DNA of 64,000 bases from Methylomicrobium sp035916875 (GTDB lineage Bacteria > Pseudomonadota > Gammaproteobacteria > Methylococcales > Methylomonadaceae). Positions 9,345 through 17,449 of this stretch are shown in pieces. The number at the start of each line of letters is the position of its first letter. Position 1 is the stretch's first letter. The stretch spans positions 62,001-126,000 of the forward strand of contig NZ_JAXUHN010000085.1 in the NCBI RefSeq assembly GCF_035916875.1, given 5' to 3'. The notes beneath the pieces are model-generated. The model was not told the DNA's origin, made no database searches, and saw only the letters and a list, made by a program, of their open reading frames with translations. The translations under genes were made by a program, and so were the position numbers.

Positions 9345-11030
9345 CTAGATTGTAGACCGGTTGCTGTCCACTAAAATTTTAAGTTTTTGACCGGGCTGCA
9401 ATCCTCTAGCTAACGTATCCGAGTTCGATTTACGCAACTCGCTAGCCGATATATTAAATTTCTTGGATAGCTGGGTCAGCGTATCGCCTTTTCTGACTGT
9501 GTAGTGAATTAGGCGCAGACTGTTTGAGGATGAGGCCACCTGTTGCTCGCGGCCTTTGATCATCAGCTTGCGTCCGGGTACCAGTGCGGTTTTTAAGGTG
9601 ATGCGATTCCAGTCTGCCAATTCTTTGGGGTTGACTGAATAACGTCGAGCAATGTTGAAGAAAGTATCGCCTTTTTGGACGGTGTGATAGCCGCCGGGAG
9701 AGTTAGAAGATTTCGCTAAAATAATCGACTTGGCGCTTTGTTTGGCAGCAGAAGGGATTTGTAAAACTGCGCCGTAATTAACCGAATTTTTTGCCAAATG
9801 ATTAGCGCTACGCAAGCTTTGCACCGTGGTATGATTTCTTTGCGCGATCGACGTCAAGGTGTCGCCGCGTTTTACTTGATAGTTTGCAAAGCCGGTTGCC
9901 GATGGCGCCGAAGACGTGCGTGCGACCGCCTGTTTGATTACCACAGGCTCGGGTTTGTGATAATTCTCCTCGGCAATGATTTGTTCTTCCTGTTCCGCAA
10001 TCAGCTTTGAGTAGTTGACGCGCTCATAATAAGGGATCTCTGCCAGATTCTTCTTGAACAGCGGCGCGTTTTTAACCGGTATCAACAAGCGGTGAGGTCC
10101 ATCCGGCGCGGTGCACCAGCGATTGAAGCCGGGGTTCAATTTGAGAAACTCATTGAGCGGCGTATTGGCCATCTGCGCGGCCTTGCTTAGATCAAGCGGT
10201 GCTTTGATGTCAACGACTTCGAAATAAGGCTTGTTCGGAATGTGCCGAAGAGGGATATGGTAGCGCTCGGCATTCGCGAAAATCTTGGCGACGGCGAGTA
10301 ATTTCGGCACGTAATGATAAGTCTCGTCGGGAAGGCTCAGCGACCAGTAATCGGTTGGCAGGTCGTTATCCTCATTTCTTTCGATGCATTTTCTGACATT
10401 GCCCTTGCCGTAATTATAGGAAGCCAAGGCTAGCAGCCAGTCGCCATTAAAGGTTTCACTGAGTTGTTTCAAATAGGTGGTCGCGGCTTGCGTCGAGGCA
10501 TAGACATCGCGGCGGCCGTCGTACCAGGTATTTTGCTTGAGTCCGAACTCTTGGCCAGTTGAAGGAATGAATTGCCAAAGCCCGGAAGCGGCGCTTTTCG
10601 AATAAGCATTAGGCACGAAGGAGCTTTCAACGACGGGCAGCAAAGCCAATTCTCCTGGAATATGCTTGGCCTCGACCTCATCAAGGATGTGATGCATATA
10701 AGGTTCCGCGCGTTGCTGCAAGGAAATGAGGGATTGAGGGTGTTGCAAATACCATTCGATCTCCCGATCCACGCGCGCGTTATCGATTTCGGGCAAGGCA
10801 TACAGCGATACCAGCCGATCCCATACCGTTTCGTATTGCCGGTTGCTAAGCTTACTTTTATTATGGGAGCGATATGAAAAACGCTCGAAAAAGCTGTGAT
10901 CTTCGGATGAGACTTGTGGTGGGGTATCGTAGGCGCTGAGGGAATCTTTCGATGGCTGTGAGCAGCCGGCCGCAATCAGCGACAGTGACAGGGACAATAA
11001 TTTGACTGACCTGTTAGAATTAATTTGCAT
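9345..11030 (-). CDS. mltD: membrane-bound lytic murein transglycosylase D with three LysM domains
   Basis: Lipoprotein that cleaves the glycan strand of peptidoglycan to 1,6-anhydro-muropeptides. The N-terminus is a lipoprotein signal ending in the lipobox LIAAGC. The SLT domain (about 100-230) has catalytic Glu in LLPVVESSFVPNAYSKSAASGLWQF-type context and a second motif ALASYNYGKGNV. Three LysM domains follow at about 387-430, 449-492 and 509-553, each starting with a Y.V..GDT pattern. The 561-residue length is a little longer than E. coli MltD (452), because of the third LysM. It is convergent with the IS remnant and divergent from the methyltransferase gene. Confidence 0.95.
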   Translation of the reverse strand: MQINSNRSVKLLSLSLSLIAAGCSQPSKDSLSAYDTPPQVSSEDHSFFERFSYRSHNKSKLSNRQYETVWDRLVSLYALPEIDNARVDREIEWYLQHPQSLISLQQRAEPYMHHILDEVEAKHIPGELALLPVVESSFVPNAYSKSAASGLWQFIPSTGQEFGLKQNTWYDGRRDVYASTQAATTYLKQLSETFNGDWLLALASYNYGKGNVRKCIERNEDNDLPTDYWSLSLPDETYHYVPKLLAVAKIFANAERYHIPLRHIPNKPYFEVVDIKAPLDLSKAAQMANTPLNEFLKLNPGFNRWCTAPDGPHRLLIPVKNAPLFKKNLAEIPYYERVNYSKLIAEQEEQIIAEENYHKPEPVVIKQAVARTSSAPSATGFANYQVKRGDTLTSIAQRNHTTVQSLRSANHLAKNSVNYGAVLQIPSAAKQSAKSIILAKSSNSPGGYHTVQKGDTFFNIARRYSVNPKELADWNRITLKTALVPGRKLMIKGREQQVASSSNSLRLIHYTVRKGDTLTQLSKKFNISASELRKSNSDTLARGLQPGQKLKILVDSNRSTI

Positions 11031-11237
11031 TTTCTAACCCTTGTTTATGTCTATAAAGTGCTGATTGTGGCATCATAAAAAACGACACCCGCTTCAGCAG
11101 ATTATTTGCCTGAGCCCAGTTGCGAACAAATGGAGGTTGTCATTTTTACAAACGAATTTCAAAGTCGGTTATAACTATAGAGTATATATCATTTTTTGAC
11201 CGAATAACATTAAATAATCCTCATTTGTTGACTTGCG

Positions 11238-11948
11238 ATGAAGCGCGACTTTTTATTTTCCTACTACAAAACTCCGCGCGGCGAAGTGCTCCGGCAGCAA
11301 GAGACCGATTATCTACAGCGCTCGATTACGGTCAGTTGCAAACAGACGATCCTGCAGATTGGCGGCTTGGGTTGGGAAACGGAATTGATCGACTGCACCT
11401 TATATAAATATTATATTGTGCTTGATGCGGAGGGGTTGGGCGCACCGGCAGTCAAAAAAATCCGGGCCGAAGCCAGTCGCTTGCCGTTGCAATGCGACAG
11501 TGTCGATATGATTATTTTGCCTCACTTTTTGGAGTTTGATCCTTGTTGCCTGCGAACCATGCGCGAAATCGAACGCGTATTGAAGCCGGAAGGCTCATTG
11601 GTAGTGGTCAATTTCAATCCCTGGAGTTTGAGGATACGATACGAATATCTGTGGGAGCGGCAAAAACATGACGCCTGGTCCGGCCATTTTATCAGCCGCA
11701 CTCGGGTCATCGATTGGCTGAAATTGCTCAACTTCGAAGTGATTTTATTCACCGAATTCAATGCCAAATCGGTACGTTCAATGCACGGCAAATTCATCGA
11801 TAATTGTTATTCATTAACCGCCGGCGCTTATGCGATCAAGGCGATCAAGCGGCGGTACAATATCATACCGCTGACGCCGGTGTGCGAGCTCAAACCGCGC
11901 CTGGCGCTGATCAATTCGGTCAATCCAACGACACGGGTCGGCTCATGA
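11238..11948 (+). CDS. class I SAM-dependent methyltransferase (YafS-like)
   Basis: 236 residues with a methyltransferase-11-type core. The SAM-binding start is weak (ILQIGGLGWETE), followed by VDMIILPHFLEFDPCCLRTMREIERVLKPEGSLVVVNFNPWS, the typical post-motif of this fold (key residues LKPEG). The family next to rnhA/gloB is usually called YafS and its substrate is not established. The gene overlaps rnhA by four bases (ATGA), so it is translationally coupled to RNase HI. Confidence 0.85.
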   Translation: MKRDFLFSYYKTPRGEVLRQQETDYLQRSITVSCKQTILQIGGLGWETELIDCTLYKYYIVLDAEGLGAPAVKKIRAEASRLPLQCDSVDMIILPHFLEFDPCCLRTMREIERVLKPEGSLVVVNFNPWSLRIRYEYLWERQKHDAWSGHFISRTRVIDWLKLLNFEVILFTEFNAKSVRSMHGKFIDNCYSLTAGAYAIKAIKRRYNIIPLTPVCELKPRLALINSVNPTTRVGS

Positions 11949-12382
11949 CGGATACCGTGATCATTTATACGGACGGGGCCTGCCGAGGCAATCCCGGGCC
12001 AGGCGGTTGGGGTGTGCTGCTGAGTTATAAAGGAGCTGTCAAGGAGTTGTACGGCGGCGAAAAAGATACCACCAATAACCGGATGGAGTTGACGGCCGCC
12101 ATTCAGGGACTAGAAGCCTTGAAAAAACATTGCCGGGTTGAACTGAATACCGATTCCAAATATGTCCTGCAAGGCATTACTGAGTGGCTGCCGAACTGGA
12201 AAAAAAGAGGCTGGAAAACCGCCGGCAATAAACCGGTTAAGAACGAGGATTTGTGGCGAAGACTGGATGCGGCCAGAAGCCTTCACCACATCGAATGGAA
12301 GTGGGTGAAGGGGCATTCCGGACATAAGGAAAACGACAGGGCTGACGAGTTGGCGAATCTTGGGATCGATGGGCTGAAGTAG
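11945..12382 (+). CDS. rnhA: ribonuclease HI
   Basis: Degrades the RNA strand of RNA:DNA hybrids. 145 residues starting MTDTVIIYTDGACRGNPG. The four catalytic acids are visible in TDGACRGNPG, NRMELTAAI, LNTDSKYV and ENDRADELA, and the substrate-binding basic protrusion WKKRGWKTAGNKPVKN is present. The start ATG at 11945 overlaps the TGA of the methyltransferase gene. Length and motifs match the E. coli type. Confidence 0.97.
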   Translation: MTDTVIIYTDGACRGNPGPGGWGVLLSYKGAVKELYGGEKDTTNNRMELTAAIQGLEALKKHCRVELNTDSKYVLQGITEWLPNWKKRGWKTAGNKPVKNEDLWRRLDAARSLHHIEWKWVKGHSGHKENDRADELANLGIDGLK

Positions 12383-12414
12383 GTTCAGGGGCAAGGCCGT
12401 TCCGAATCCTGCAC

Positions 12415-12786
12415 TTATTTCTTCCCCAGCAAATCCTTCAGCCCTGCAAAAGGATTATGTGTTGCCACGGGAGCCGAAGTCTTGAGCGTATGCGAACTTC
12501 CGAAACGCATTTCTTCGTAGCGAGAATGTTCGTTGTCATGGCAGTAAACGCACAATAATTCCCAGTTGCTGCCGTCGAGCGGGTTGTTGTCGTGATTATG
12601 ATCCTTATGATGAACGGTCAATTCGCTCAAGTTTTTGGAAGTAAATTCCCGCACGCAGCGCCCGCAAATCCAGGGATACATCTTGAGCGCTCGCTCACGA
12701 TAAGTATCTTCTTTAAGTTTCTGGTTATGCTTGACTTCGCGGATGAATTCCTGCATTTTGTCTTTATCGAGGGGCGTTTTTTTCAT
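12415..12786 (-). CDS. yajD: YajD-like HNH nuclease family protein
   Basis: 123-residue protein with an HNH endonuclease fold. Paired zinc-ligand motifs CGRC (near residue 41) and CVYCHDNEH are seen, with the metal/catalytic segment LTVHHKDHNHDNNPLDGSNWELLC between them. The family (E. coli YajD, HNH nuclease-like) has no settled physiological role. A C-terminal tail (PFAGLKDLLGKK) is typical of the group. It is convergent with rnhA, and about 500 bases of apparently non-coding sequence lie upstream of it. Confidence 0.85.
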   Translation of the reverse strand: MKKTPLDKDKMQEFIREVKHNQKLKEDTYRERALKMYPWICGRCVREFTSKNLSELTVHHKDHNHDNNPLDGSNWELLCVYCHDNEHSRYEEMRFGSSHTLKTSAPVATHNPFAGLKDLLGKK

Positions 12787-13291
12787 GGCTGGTATGTGTG
12801 CTGTCTGAGTTATTGGGGGGCGCTGACGGCATATTTCGTCGCTTCAGGCCATAAACTTAAGGGCCAAAGTGCTTGCTTGAAAAAAGGATGCATCCGAAAA
12901 TTTTGGTTGAAGCAGTTGCTTTGGGTAAGGATTTTTGCGAAAAACTTGAAACGCCTCGGTTCTAAAGTAGGGCCAAACCTTGAATGCACCTTATGTCGTA
13001 CAAGTGCCAACCAGAAAAACATACTACTTCCGTCTCAAACAGTCAATCCAGAGCCCTTGAATCAGGGATTTACTGGGCGATGCGCCAGCGGGACGACACC
13101 GCGATTTGTTAACGCTTTTGATCAGTAGCGGTGGCGATAATACACCGGACAGCATTATCGCGGCCGACATCGTCCCGAGACCTTCGCTGCTAAATCATCG
13201 CCACCGCGGATAACGGCAATATCTTGATCGAATGCATGACGGCGCGACTGTGGATATGCGCCGCAATGAGCGGATCGCGCTGAATCAAGAT
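12787..13291. other. non-coding gap of about 500 bases with an inverted repeat
   Basis: I find no convincing gene here. A plus-strand open frame crossing from yajD into this stretch is rejected because it is antisense to a real gene and has low-complexity composition. A 10-base inverted repeat, CGGTGGCGAT at 13129-13138 and ATCGCCACCG at 13197-13206, brackets a stretch that could fold. One plus-strand frame between 13080 and 13213 looks weakly protein-like and may be a gene remnant. I cannot assign it. Confidence 0.4.
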
Positions 13292-13747
13292 TTATGCGAT
13301 GGCGATAGTTTCAATGGTTTCAGCACTGAAGCGGTAATTTTTATTCAAACAATGTTCCAGCCATTTTTGCAGAAAGTAATTTAACCGCCATTTGTAATTC
13401 ATAATCTCAAGGCTCAAGCCGGGGTTTTTGTATACTCTGGTCACGGCTGCGCGGGAGTGGTCGCTGATTGCTTCGGCCAGTTGCAGGTCCAGATAAAGCC
13501 GTATCGTCACGGCGGGTTCCATAAACTCCTCAAGATTTTTTTTGAAGCTGTGGCTCAACAGAATCGTCAACGTATAGGGAGAGCGTTCCAGTATTTCGAG
13601 ATGCAGCGTTGAAGCGCCCTTGGCACGACCGGTCGCAGTATCGAGGCAGTCGAGCAGATTTGGTATCAAGCACAAGATTTTCTGATAGTTGGCGGCGCAG
13701 ACCTGTTCGAGGCAGAAGGATTTATTGACGGGGTTGAGCTGGCTCAT
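13292..13747 (-). CDS. DUF1249 protein (YqiB-like)
   Basis: 151-residue cytoplasmic protein matching DUF1249: an N-terminal ...CAANYQKILCLIP..., then a central HLEILERSPYTLTILLSH and YLDLQLAEAISDH region, with C-terminal KWRLNYFLQKWLEHCL. The function is unknown; in enterobacteria the gene (yqiB) neighbours cpdA and parE. Here it overlaps the stop of the upstream queD-like gene by four bases, so the two are coupled. Confidence 0.85.
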   Translation of the reverse strand: MSQLNPVNKSFCLEQVCAANYQKILCLIPNLLDCLDTATGRAKGASTLHLEILERSPYTLTILLSHSFKKNLEEFMEPAVTIRLYLDLQLAEAISDHSRAAVTRVYKNPGLSLEIMNYKWRLNYFLQKWLEHCLNKNYRFSAETIETIAIA

Positions 13748-14160
13748 GATTGCGGCGAATCCTCGCTATAGCAGGCATAGGCGCTGGCGGTCTCCCAGAG
13801 AACAACTTGCGCGACGTTCAAGCCGGCCTGCTGGAGATAACGGTAGATCATTTTGCTGAGTACCTCGGCGGTCGGATGTTCGTCCAGGGCCAGAAAACGT
13901 TCGTTGTTGGCAACCAGTATCGGGATGATCGGGTCGTCCTTGTGCAGGAGAAAATTATGATCGAGATTTTGATCGATATAGGCCTCGACGCAATCCCGAA
14001 TGTCCGAAAAATCGCAGACCATGCCTTGGTCGTTAAGCCGTTCCTGTTTTATCGAAATGGAGGCCTTGACGCTGTGTCCATGCAGATGACGGCATTTTCC
14101 GGGATGATTCATCAACCTATGGCCGTAACAAAAATAAACCTCTTTGGTTATCGTGTACAT
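13744..14160 (-). CDS. queD: 6-carboxytetrahydropterin synthase / 6-pyruvoyl-tetrahydropterin synthase family (QueD-like)
   Basis: Zinc enzyme of the T-fold superfamily; QueD makes 6-carboxy-5,6,7,8-tetrahydropterin in queuosine synthesis. Key residues are visible: the catalytic Cys and zinc His ligands in GHRLMNHPGKCRHLHGHS, the LDHNFLL motif, and the substrate-anchoring Glu in LWETASAYACY. I take ATG 14160 (MYTITKEVYF) because an AAGGA sequence lies 11 bases upstream; a second ATG at 14172 would overlap that site. It overlaps the DUF1249 gene downstream. No other queuosine genes are nearby. Confidence 0.85.
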   Translation of the reverse strand: MYTITKEVYFCYGHRLMNHPGKCRHLHGHSVKASISIKQERLNDQGMVCDFSDIRDCVEAYIDQNLDHNFLLHKDDPIIPILVANNERFLALDEHPTAEVLSKMIYRYLQQAGLNVAQVVLWETASAYACYSEDSPQS

Positions 14161-14165
14161 GTGAA

Positions 14166-14462
14166 TCAACATCCTTTTATGCTTCTGATCGCTGCGGCGA
14201 TTTCGTAACTGTTCGTGGTTAATTGGGTGCAGCGCATGATCTCAGTGAAGGCGGTAACCGGCGGGCCGAGCGAACTTTTGAAGACGTGGATCTCGGCGGC
14301 TTTGCCCAGCGGAAGCGCCTGGTGTGTGATAAACGAGACGCCCGCCCCGCTGATAGTTTTGCAGCGCCCTAATTGTTGCTCGGACGATCCAGCCAGTTTG
14401 ACGGCGATCTCGCTGTCCATCGTCAGCCGCGTTTGGTGGCGTTTTTCATTTGTATCAGGCAA
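14166..14462 (-). CDS. PilZ-domain protein
   Basis: 98-residue single-domain protein. The RxxxR motif typical of c-di-GMP-binding PilZ domains is seen as RHQTR at residues 8-12. The second (D/N)xSxxG-like motif is weaker (KTISGAGVSF). I accept the TTG start at 14462 because it keeps the RxxxR motif, which the next ATG (14420) would remove, and an AGG lies about 9 bases upstream. It may sense c-di-GMP. It precedes the queD-like and DUF1249 genes on the same strand. Confidence 0.75.
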   Translation of the reverse strand: MPDTNEKRHQTRLTMDSEIAVKLAGSSEQQLGRCKTISGAGVSFITHQALPLGKAAEIHVFKSSLGPPVTAFTEIMRCTQLTTNSYEIAAAIRSIKGC

Positions 14463-14743
14463 AATTTTAACCTAATTTGAGTTGTAAAATCACAAGGATT
14501 GAAGAAATATTTTGCTCAATATCCTGCGCTGAATTAGCCAAAGTGTACTATAAAAGTTGCGCAATGGGCTAAAAAAGCGGACGCCTCTTTTTTGCCGGCC
14601 ATTTGCCCTGCAAAGTCGTTTGAATTTCGGTAAGATGTGCGCATGACCCGATGCTGTTCGGTCCGATGTGGGTAGCCCATTGAACTTACCGGCAATCGAT
14701 TGATTGGTCGCATAGATAATCAAAGACCATAGAGTGGGAATAA

Positions 14744-15757
14744 ATGAGTAAAGCTACGGTACTAACAGGCATCACAACCACGGGCACGCCGCATTTGGGT
14801 AATTATGTCGGCGCGATTCGGCCGGCGATCGATGCGAGCAAGGATGACAATGTCGCGCCTTTTTATTTTCTGGCCGATTATCATGCGCTGATCAAATGTC
14901 AGGAGCCGGAACGGGTTAGGCAGTCCAGTCTGGAAATCGCTGCGACCTGGCTGGCTTTAGGGCTCGATACCTCGAATGCGGTGTTTTACCGGCAGTCGGA
15001 CGTGCCCGAAATTCTGGAACTGGCCTGGATTTTGACCTGCGTAACCGCGAAAGGCTTGATGAACCGTGCGCATGCCTACAAGGCTGCCGTTGCGGACAAC
15101 GAACAAGGCGGCGAAAATGACCCGGACAAAGGTGTCACGATGGGCCTGTTCAGCTATCCGATTCTGATGGCGGCCGATATCCTGATGTTCAAGGCCGACA
15201 AGGTGCCGGTCGGCAAGGATCAGATTCAGCACATTGAAATGGCGAGGGACATCGCGGCGCGTTTCAATCACATTTACGGTGAGCATTTTACGTTGCCCGA
15301 GGCGGTGGTCGAGGAGCATGGCGCGACCTTGTTGGGGCTCGACGGCCGCAAGATGAGCAAGAGCTATAACAATACGATCCCGCTATTCGAACCCGAGAAA
15401 AAGCTCAGAAAATTGATCAATAAGATAAAAACGAATTCGCTGGAGCCCGGCGAGCCCAAAGATCCCGAGACTTGCACCTTGTTCAGCGTTTATAAGGCGT
15501 TCGCAACCAAAGCCGAAATCAGCGAAATGCGCTTGCGTTATGCGAATGGCATCGGCTGGGGCGAGATGAAACAGGCTTTGTTCGAATATATCAACGAGCA
15601 CATCACGCCGGCCAGAGAGCGCTATGAGGCTTTGATGCAGGCGCCGGATCATATCGAGCAGCAATTGCAGGAAGGCGCGCGCAAGGCGCGCGCGATCAGC
15701 ATGCCCTTTATCAAGGAGCTGCGCGATGCGGTCGGGATTGCCAGGATTTCAGCGTGA
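14744..15757 (+). CDS. trpS: tryptophanyl-tRNA synthetase
   Basis: Charges tRNA-Trp. 337 residues, class I synthetase with the HIGH-equivalent TPHLGNYVGA and the KMSKS loop GRKMSKSYNN. The tRNA-binding C-terminal helical part is present. Start ATG 14744 follows a GGGA-containing leader. The stop overlaps a GTG start of the downstream membrane-protein gene (GTGA), so the two are co-transcribed. Confidence 0.96.
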   Translation: MSKATVLTGITTTGTPHLGNYVGAIRPAIDASKDDNVAPFYFLADYHALIKCQEPERVRQSSLEIAATWLALGLDTSNAVFYRQSDVPEILELAWILTCVTAKGLMNRAHAYKAAVADNEQGGENDPDKGVTMGLFSYPILMAADILMFKADKVPVGKDQIQHIEMARDIAARFNHIYGEHFTLPEAVVEEHGATLLGLDGRKMSKSYNNTIPLFEPEKKLRKLINKIKTNSLEPGEPKDPETCTLFSVYKAFATKAEISEMRLRYANGIGWGEMKQALFEYINEHITPARERYEALMQAPDHIEQQLQEGARKARAISMPFIKELRDAVGIARISA

Positions 15758-16470
15758 TTAAAATCACCTTTAGCGATTGGCTGCGAGAATCCCTGCAATT
15801 TATAGGTCGTGGTCCGGTCGTCTGGTTTGGCTGTTGCCTGGTGATCGGACTCTTGATGCCGTTGGGGCACTTGTCCTTGGCGCTGGGCGTCCTCGTTTCG
15901 GTCGGCAGCCTGTTCGTCGGCGTCGGCGTGGCAAAATATATCGATTTGAAATACCGGGCGGATGATCCGGTCGCTTTGTCGTGGGCGATCAAAAAAAGCC
16001 TGCCGCTGGCGATTTTGGCCGCCGGTAGCTTGGTGTTTTGCTGGGGGCTTTTCAGGACGATTGCAGGTATTGCCGCCGGCGATTGGCAAAATATCGCCAA
16101 ATTTTTCTTTGATTGGGAATTCACCCCGGAAAACCTACAGCGGCAAACGACGCGTGAGTTGGCGATCTGGTTGTTCGGCTACGCGAATGTCGCGTTGATT
16201 TTTTGCTTGCTGATGATGAATAGCTTCGCGAGCTGGTTCAGTTATCCGTTGATGTTATTCAGAAATTACGGTTGGAGCGCGGCGAAGGAAGAGGGCCGGG
16301 CGGCGCTTTCCGAATGTTCGAATGCGTTCTATAAAATGCAGGGCTTCATCTTTTTGCAGGCGCTGCTTTGCCTGTCCGTCACGCCGTTGTTGACGCCTGT
16401 GCTGTATATGCTGACGTCGACGATGATGTATGTGTCCTATCAGAGTCTTTTCGGCGCCAGGTCCAAATGA
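15754..16470 (+). CDS. predicted multi-spanning inner-membrane protein
   Basis: 238 residues beginning at a GTG that overlaps the trpS stop. I see about five or six hydrophobic segments (roughly 22-40, 42-60, 86-108, 142-165 and 195-225), with no recognised functional motif. Coupling to trpS shows it is expressed but does not tell its role. The last about 120 bases of the gene are repeated 362 bases downstream, beyond a palindromic repeat. Confidence 0.75.
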   Translation: MIKITFSDWLRESLQFIGRGPVVWFGCCLVIGLLMPLGHLSLALGVLVSVGSLFVGVGVAKYIDLKYRADDPVALSWAIKKSLPLAILAAGSLVFCWGLFRTIAGIAAGDWQNIAKFFFDWEFTPENLQRQTTRELAIWLFGYANVALIFCLLMMNSFASWFSYPLMLFRNYGWSAAKEEGRAALSECSNAFYKMQGFIFLQALLCLSVTPLLTPVLYMLTSTMMYVSYQSLFGARSK

Positions 16471-16626
16471 AGCCGGCGGTGAAAAACCAAGCGTGCATCT
16501 AACCGGATTGCGCCGCATGGGAAGCCCAACATTGCGGCGCAATACGCTTCGCTATTGCGCCTTATCGAGTTCGACAAGCTACAGCGGCCGGCGACATCCG
16601 AAAGCTATTTTCTTATAATAATGAAA

Positions 16627-16707
16627 GTAGCCTCGATGCAGCGCAGCGGAATCGAGGGTTTTGTGGCTTCGATGTTCCTCGATTCCGCAAAGCTCCATCG
16701 AGGCTAC
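16627..16707. repeat. palindromic REP-like repeat
   Basis: Two 31-base arms at 16627-16657 and 16677-16707 are near-perfect reverse complements (GTAGCCTCGATG...GGAATCGAGG), separated by a 19-base loop. The arm pattern, with an internal AGCG/GCGGAA core, resembles the intergenic palindromes abundant in many gammaproteobacterial genomes. A related GCGCCGCAT...GCGGCGCAAT palindrome lies just before it near 16508-16543. Confidence 0.75.
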
Positions 16708-16712
16708 CTTGC

Positions 16713-16832
16713 TTTTTGCAGGCGCTGCTTTGCCTGTCCGTCATGCCGTTGTTGACGCCTGTGCTGTATATGCTGGCGTCGACGATGATGTCTGTGTCTT
16801 ATCAGAGCGTGTTCGGCGGTAAGTCCAGATGA
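16713..16832 (+). pseudogene. duplicated 3' end of the preceding membrane-protein gene
   Basis: This 120-base stretch is a diverged direct repeat of 16351-16470, shifted by 362 bases and ending at the equivalent TGA. It has no start codon of its own and no upstream part, so it is a gene fragment rather than a gene. The REP-like palindrome sits between the two copies. Either the palindrome inserted after a tandem duplication of the gene end, or recombination left an extra 3' copy. Confidence 0.85.
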
Positions 16833-16835
16833 GTT

Positions 16836-17417
16836 TTACAAGCAGATTATTTCGAGTAACGGAAAGGATTGTCGCAACGTCGACAAGTGTTCGGCGGGCA
16901 ATTCAAGCACCAGATTGATTTGTTCGGCAAACTGCTGCGCGACGATGCGTCCGTTCAGTTTTTTGAGTAAATATTCCAAGGGCTGTAACTGGCTGTAAGT
17001 CACCGCCAACCTGCCGCTTGCCATTTCGATGAAAGGTTCGATATCGGCTTCGTCGATGACCCGTTTGGCAACGTTGCCATAAGCGCGCGTCAAGCCGCCC
17101 GCTCCGAGTTTAATGCCGCCGAAGTAACGGACCACCACCAGCAGTACGTCAATCAGGTCTTTGCCTTCCAGATGCTGAAAAATAGGCTTTCCGGCCGTGC
17201 CGGACGGTTCGCCGGCATCGTGAAAACGATAAACGAATCCTTGTGGCGTTTTGAGCCGATAAGCATACACAATGTGCGTCGCATCCGGGTATTGACTGTG
17301 CAGGTTTTTCAAATGCCGAGTAATCGATTGTTCATCCTTGCAAGGAAAAATCATGCCGATAAAACGCGATTTTTTGATATTGTCTTCAATCGTGTGTTGG
17401 GATTTGACACAATACAC
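16836..17417 (-). CDS. yigZ: YigZ/IMPACT family protein
   Basis: About 193 residues with the IMPACT fold: IKKSRFIG, then ATHIVYAYRL, DAGEPSGTAGKPI and VVVRYFGGIKLGAGGLTRAYG, all family hallmarks. A C-terminal DUF1949-like domain follows. The role in bacteria is unclear; possibly ribosome- or stress-related, as for eukaryotic IMPACT. I take the GTG at 17417, because GGAG lies 7 bases upstream and this avoids overlap with the divergent oxidase gene. A TTG at 17459 is the longer alternative. Confidence 0.85.
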   Translation of the reverse strand: MYCVKSQHTIEDNIKKSRFIGMIFPCKDEQSITRHLKNLHSQYPDATHIVYAYRLKTPQGFVYRFHDAGEPSGTAGKPIFQHLEGKDLIDVLLVVVRYFGGIKLGAGGLTRAYGNVAKRVIDEADIEPFIEMASGRLAVTYSQLQPLEYLLKKLNGRIVAQQFAEQINLVLELPAEHLSTLRQSFPLLEIICL

Positions 17418-17449
17418 GCTTCGCTCCGAATCCGTCCTGCAAACCGGGT

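Noticed and set aside
9167..9364. Plus-strand frame after the IS remnant (about 60 codons)
   Set aside because: No recognised family, no start signal, and it runs into the 3' end of mltD; could be a gene remnant but not supportable.
12592..13128. 178-codon plus-strand frame over yajD and the gap
   Set aside because: Antisense to a real HNH-family gene, with no family features.
16713..16832. Independent small gene
   Set aside because: It is a diverged copy of the preceding gene end, without a start codon.
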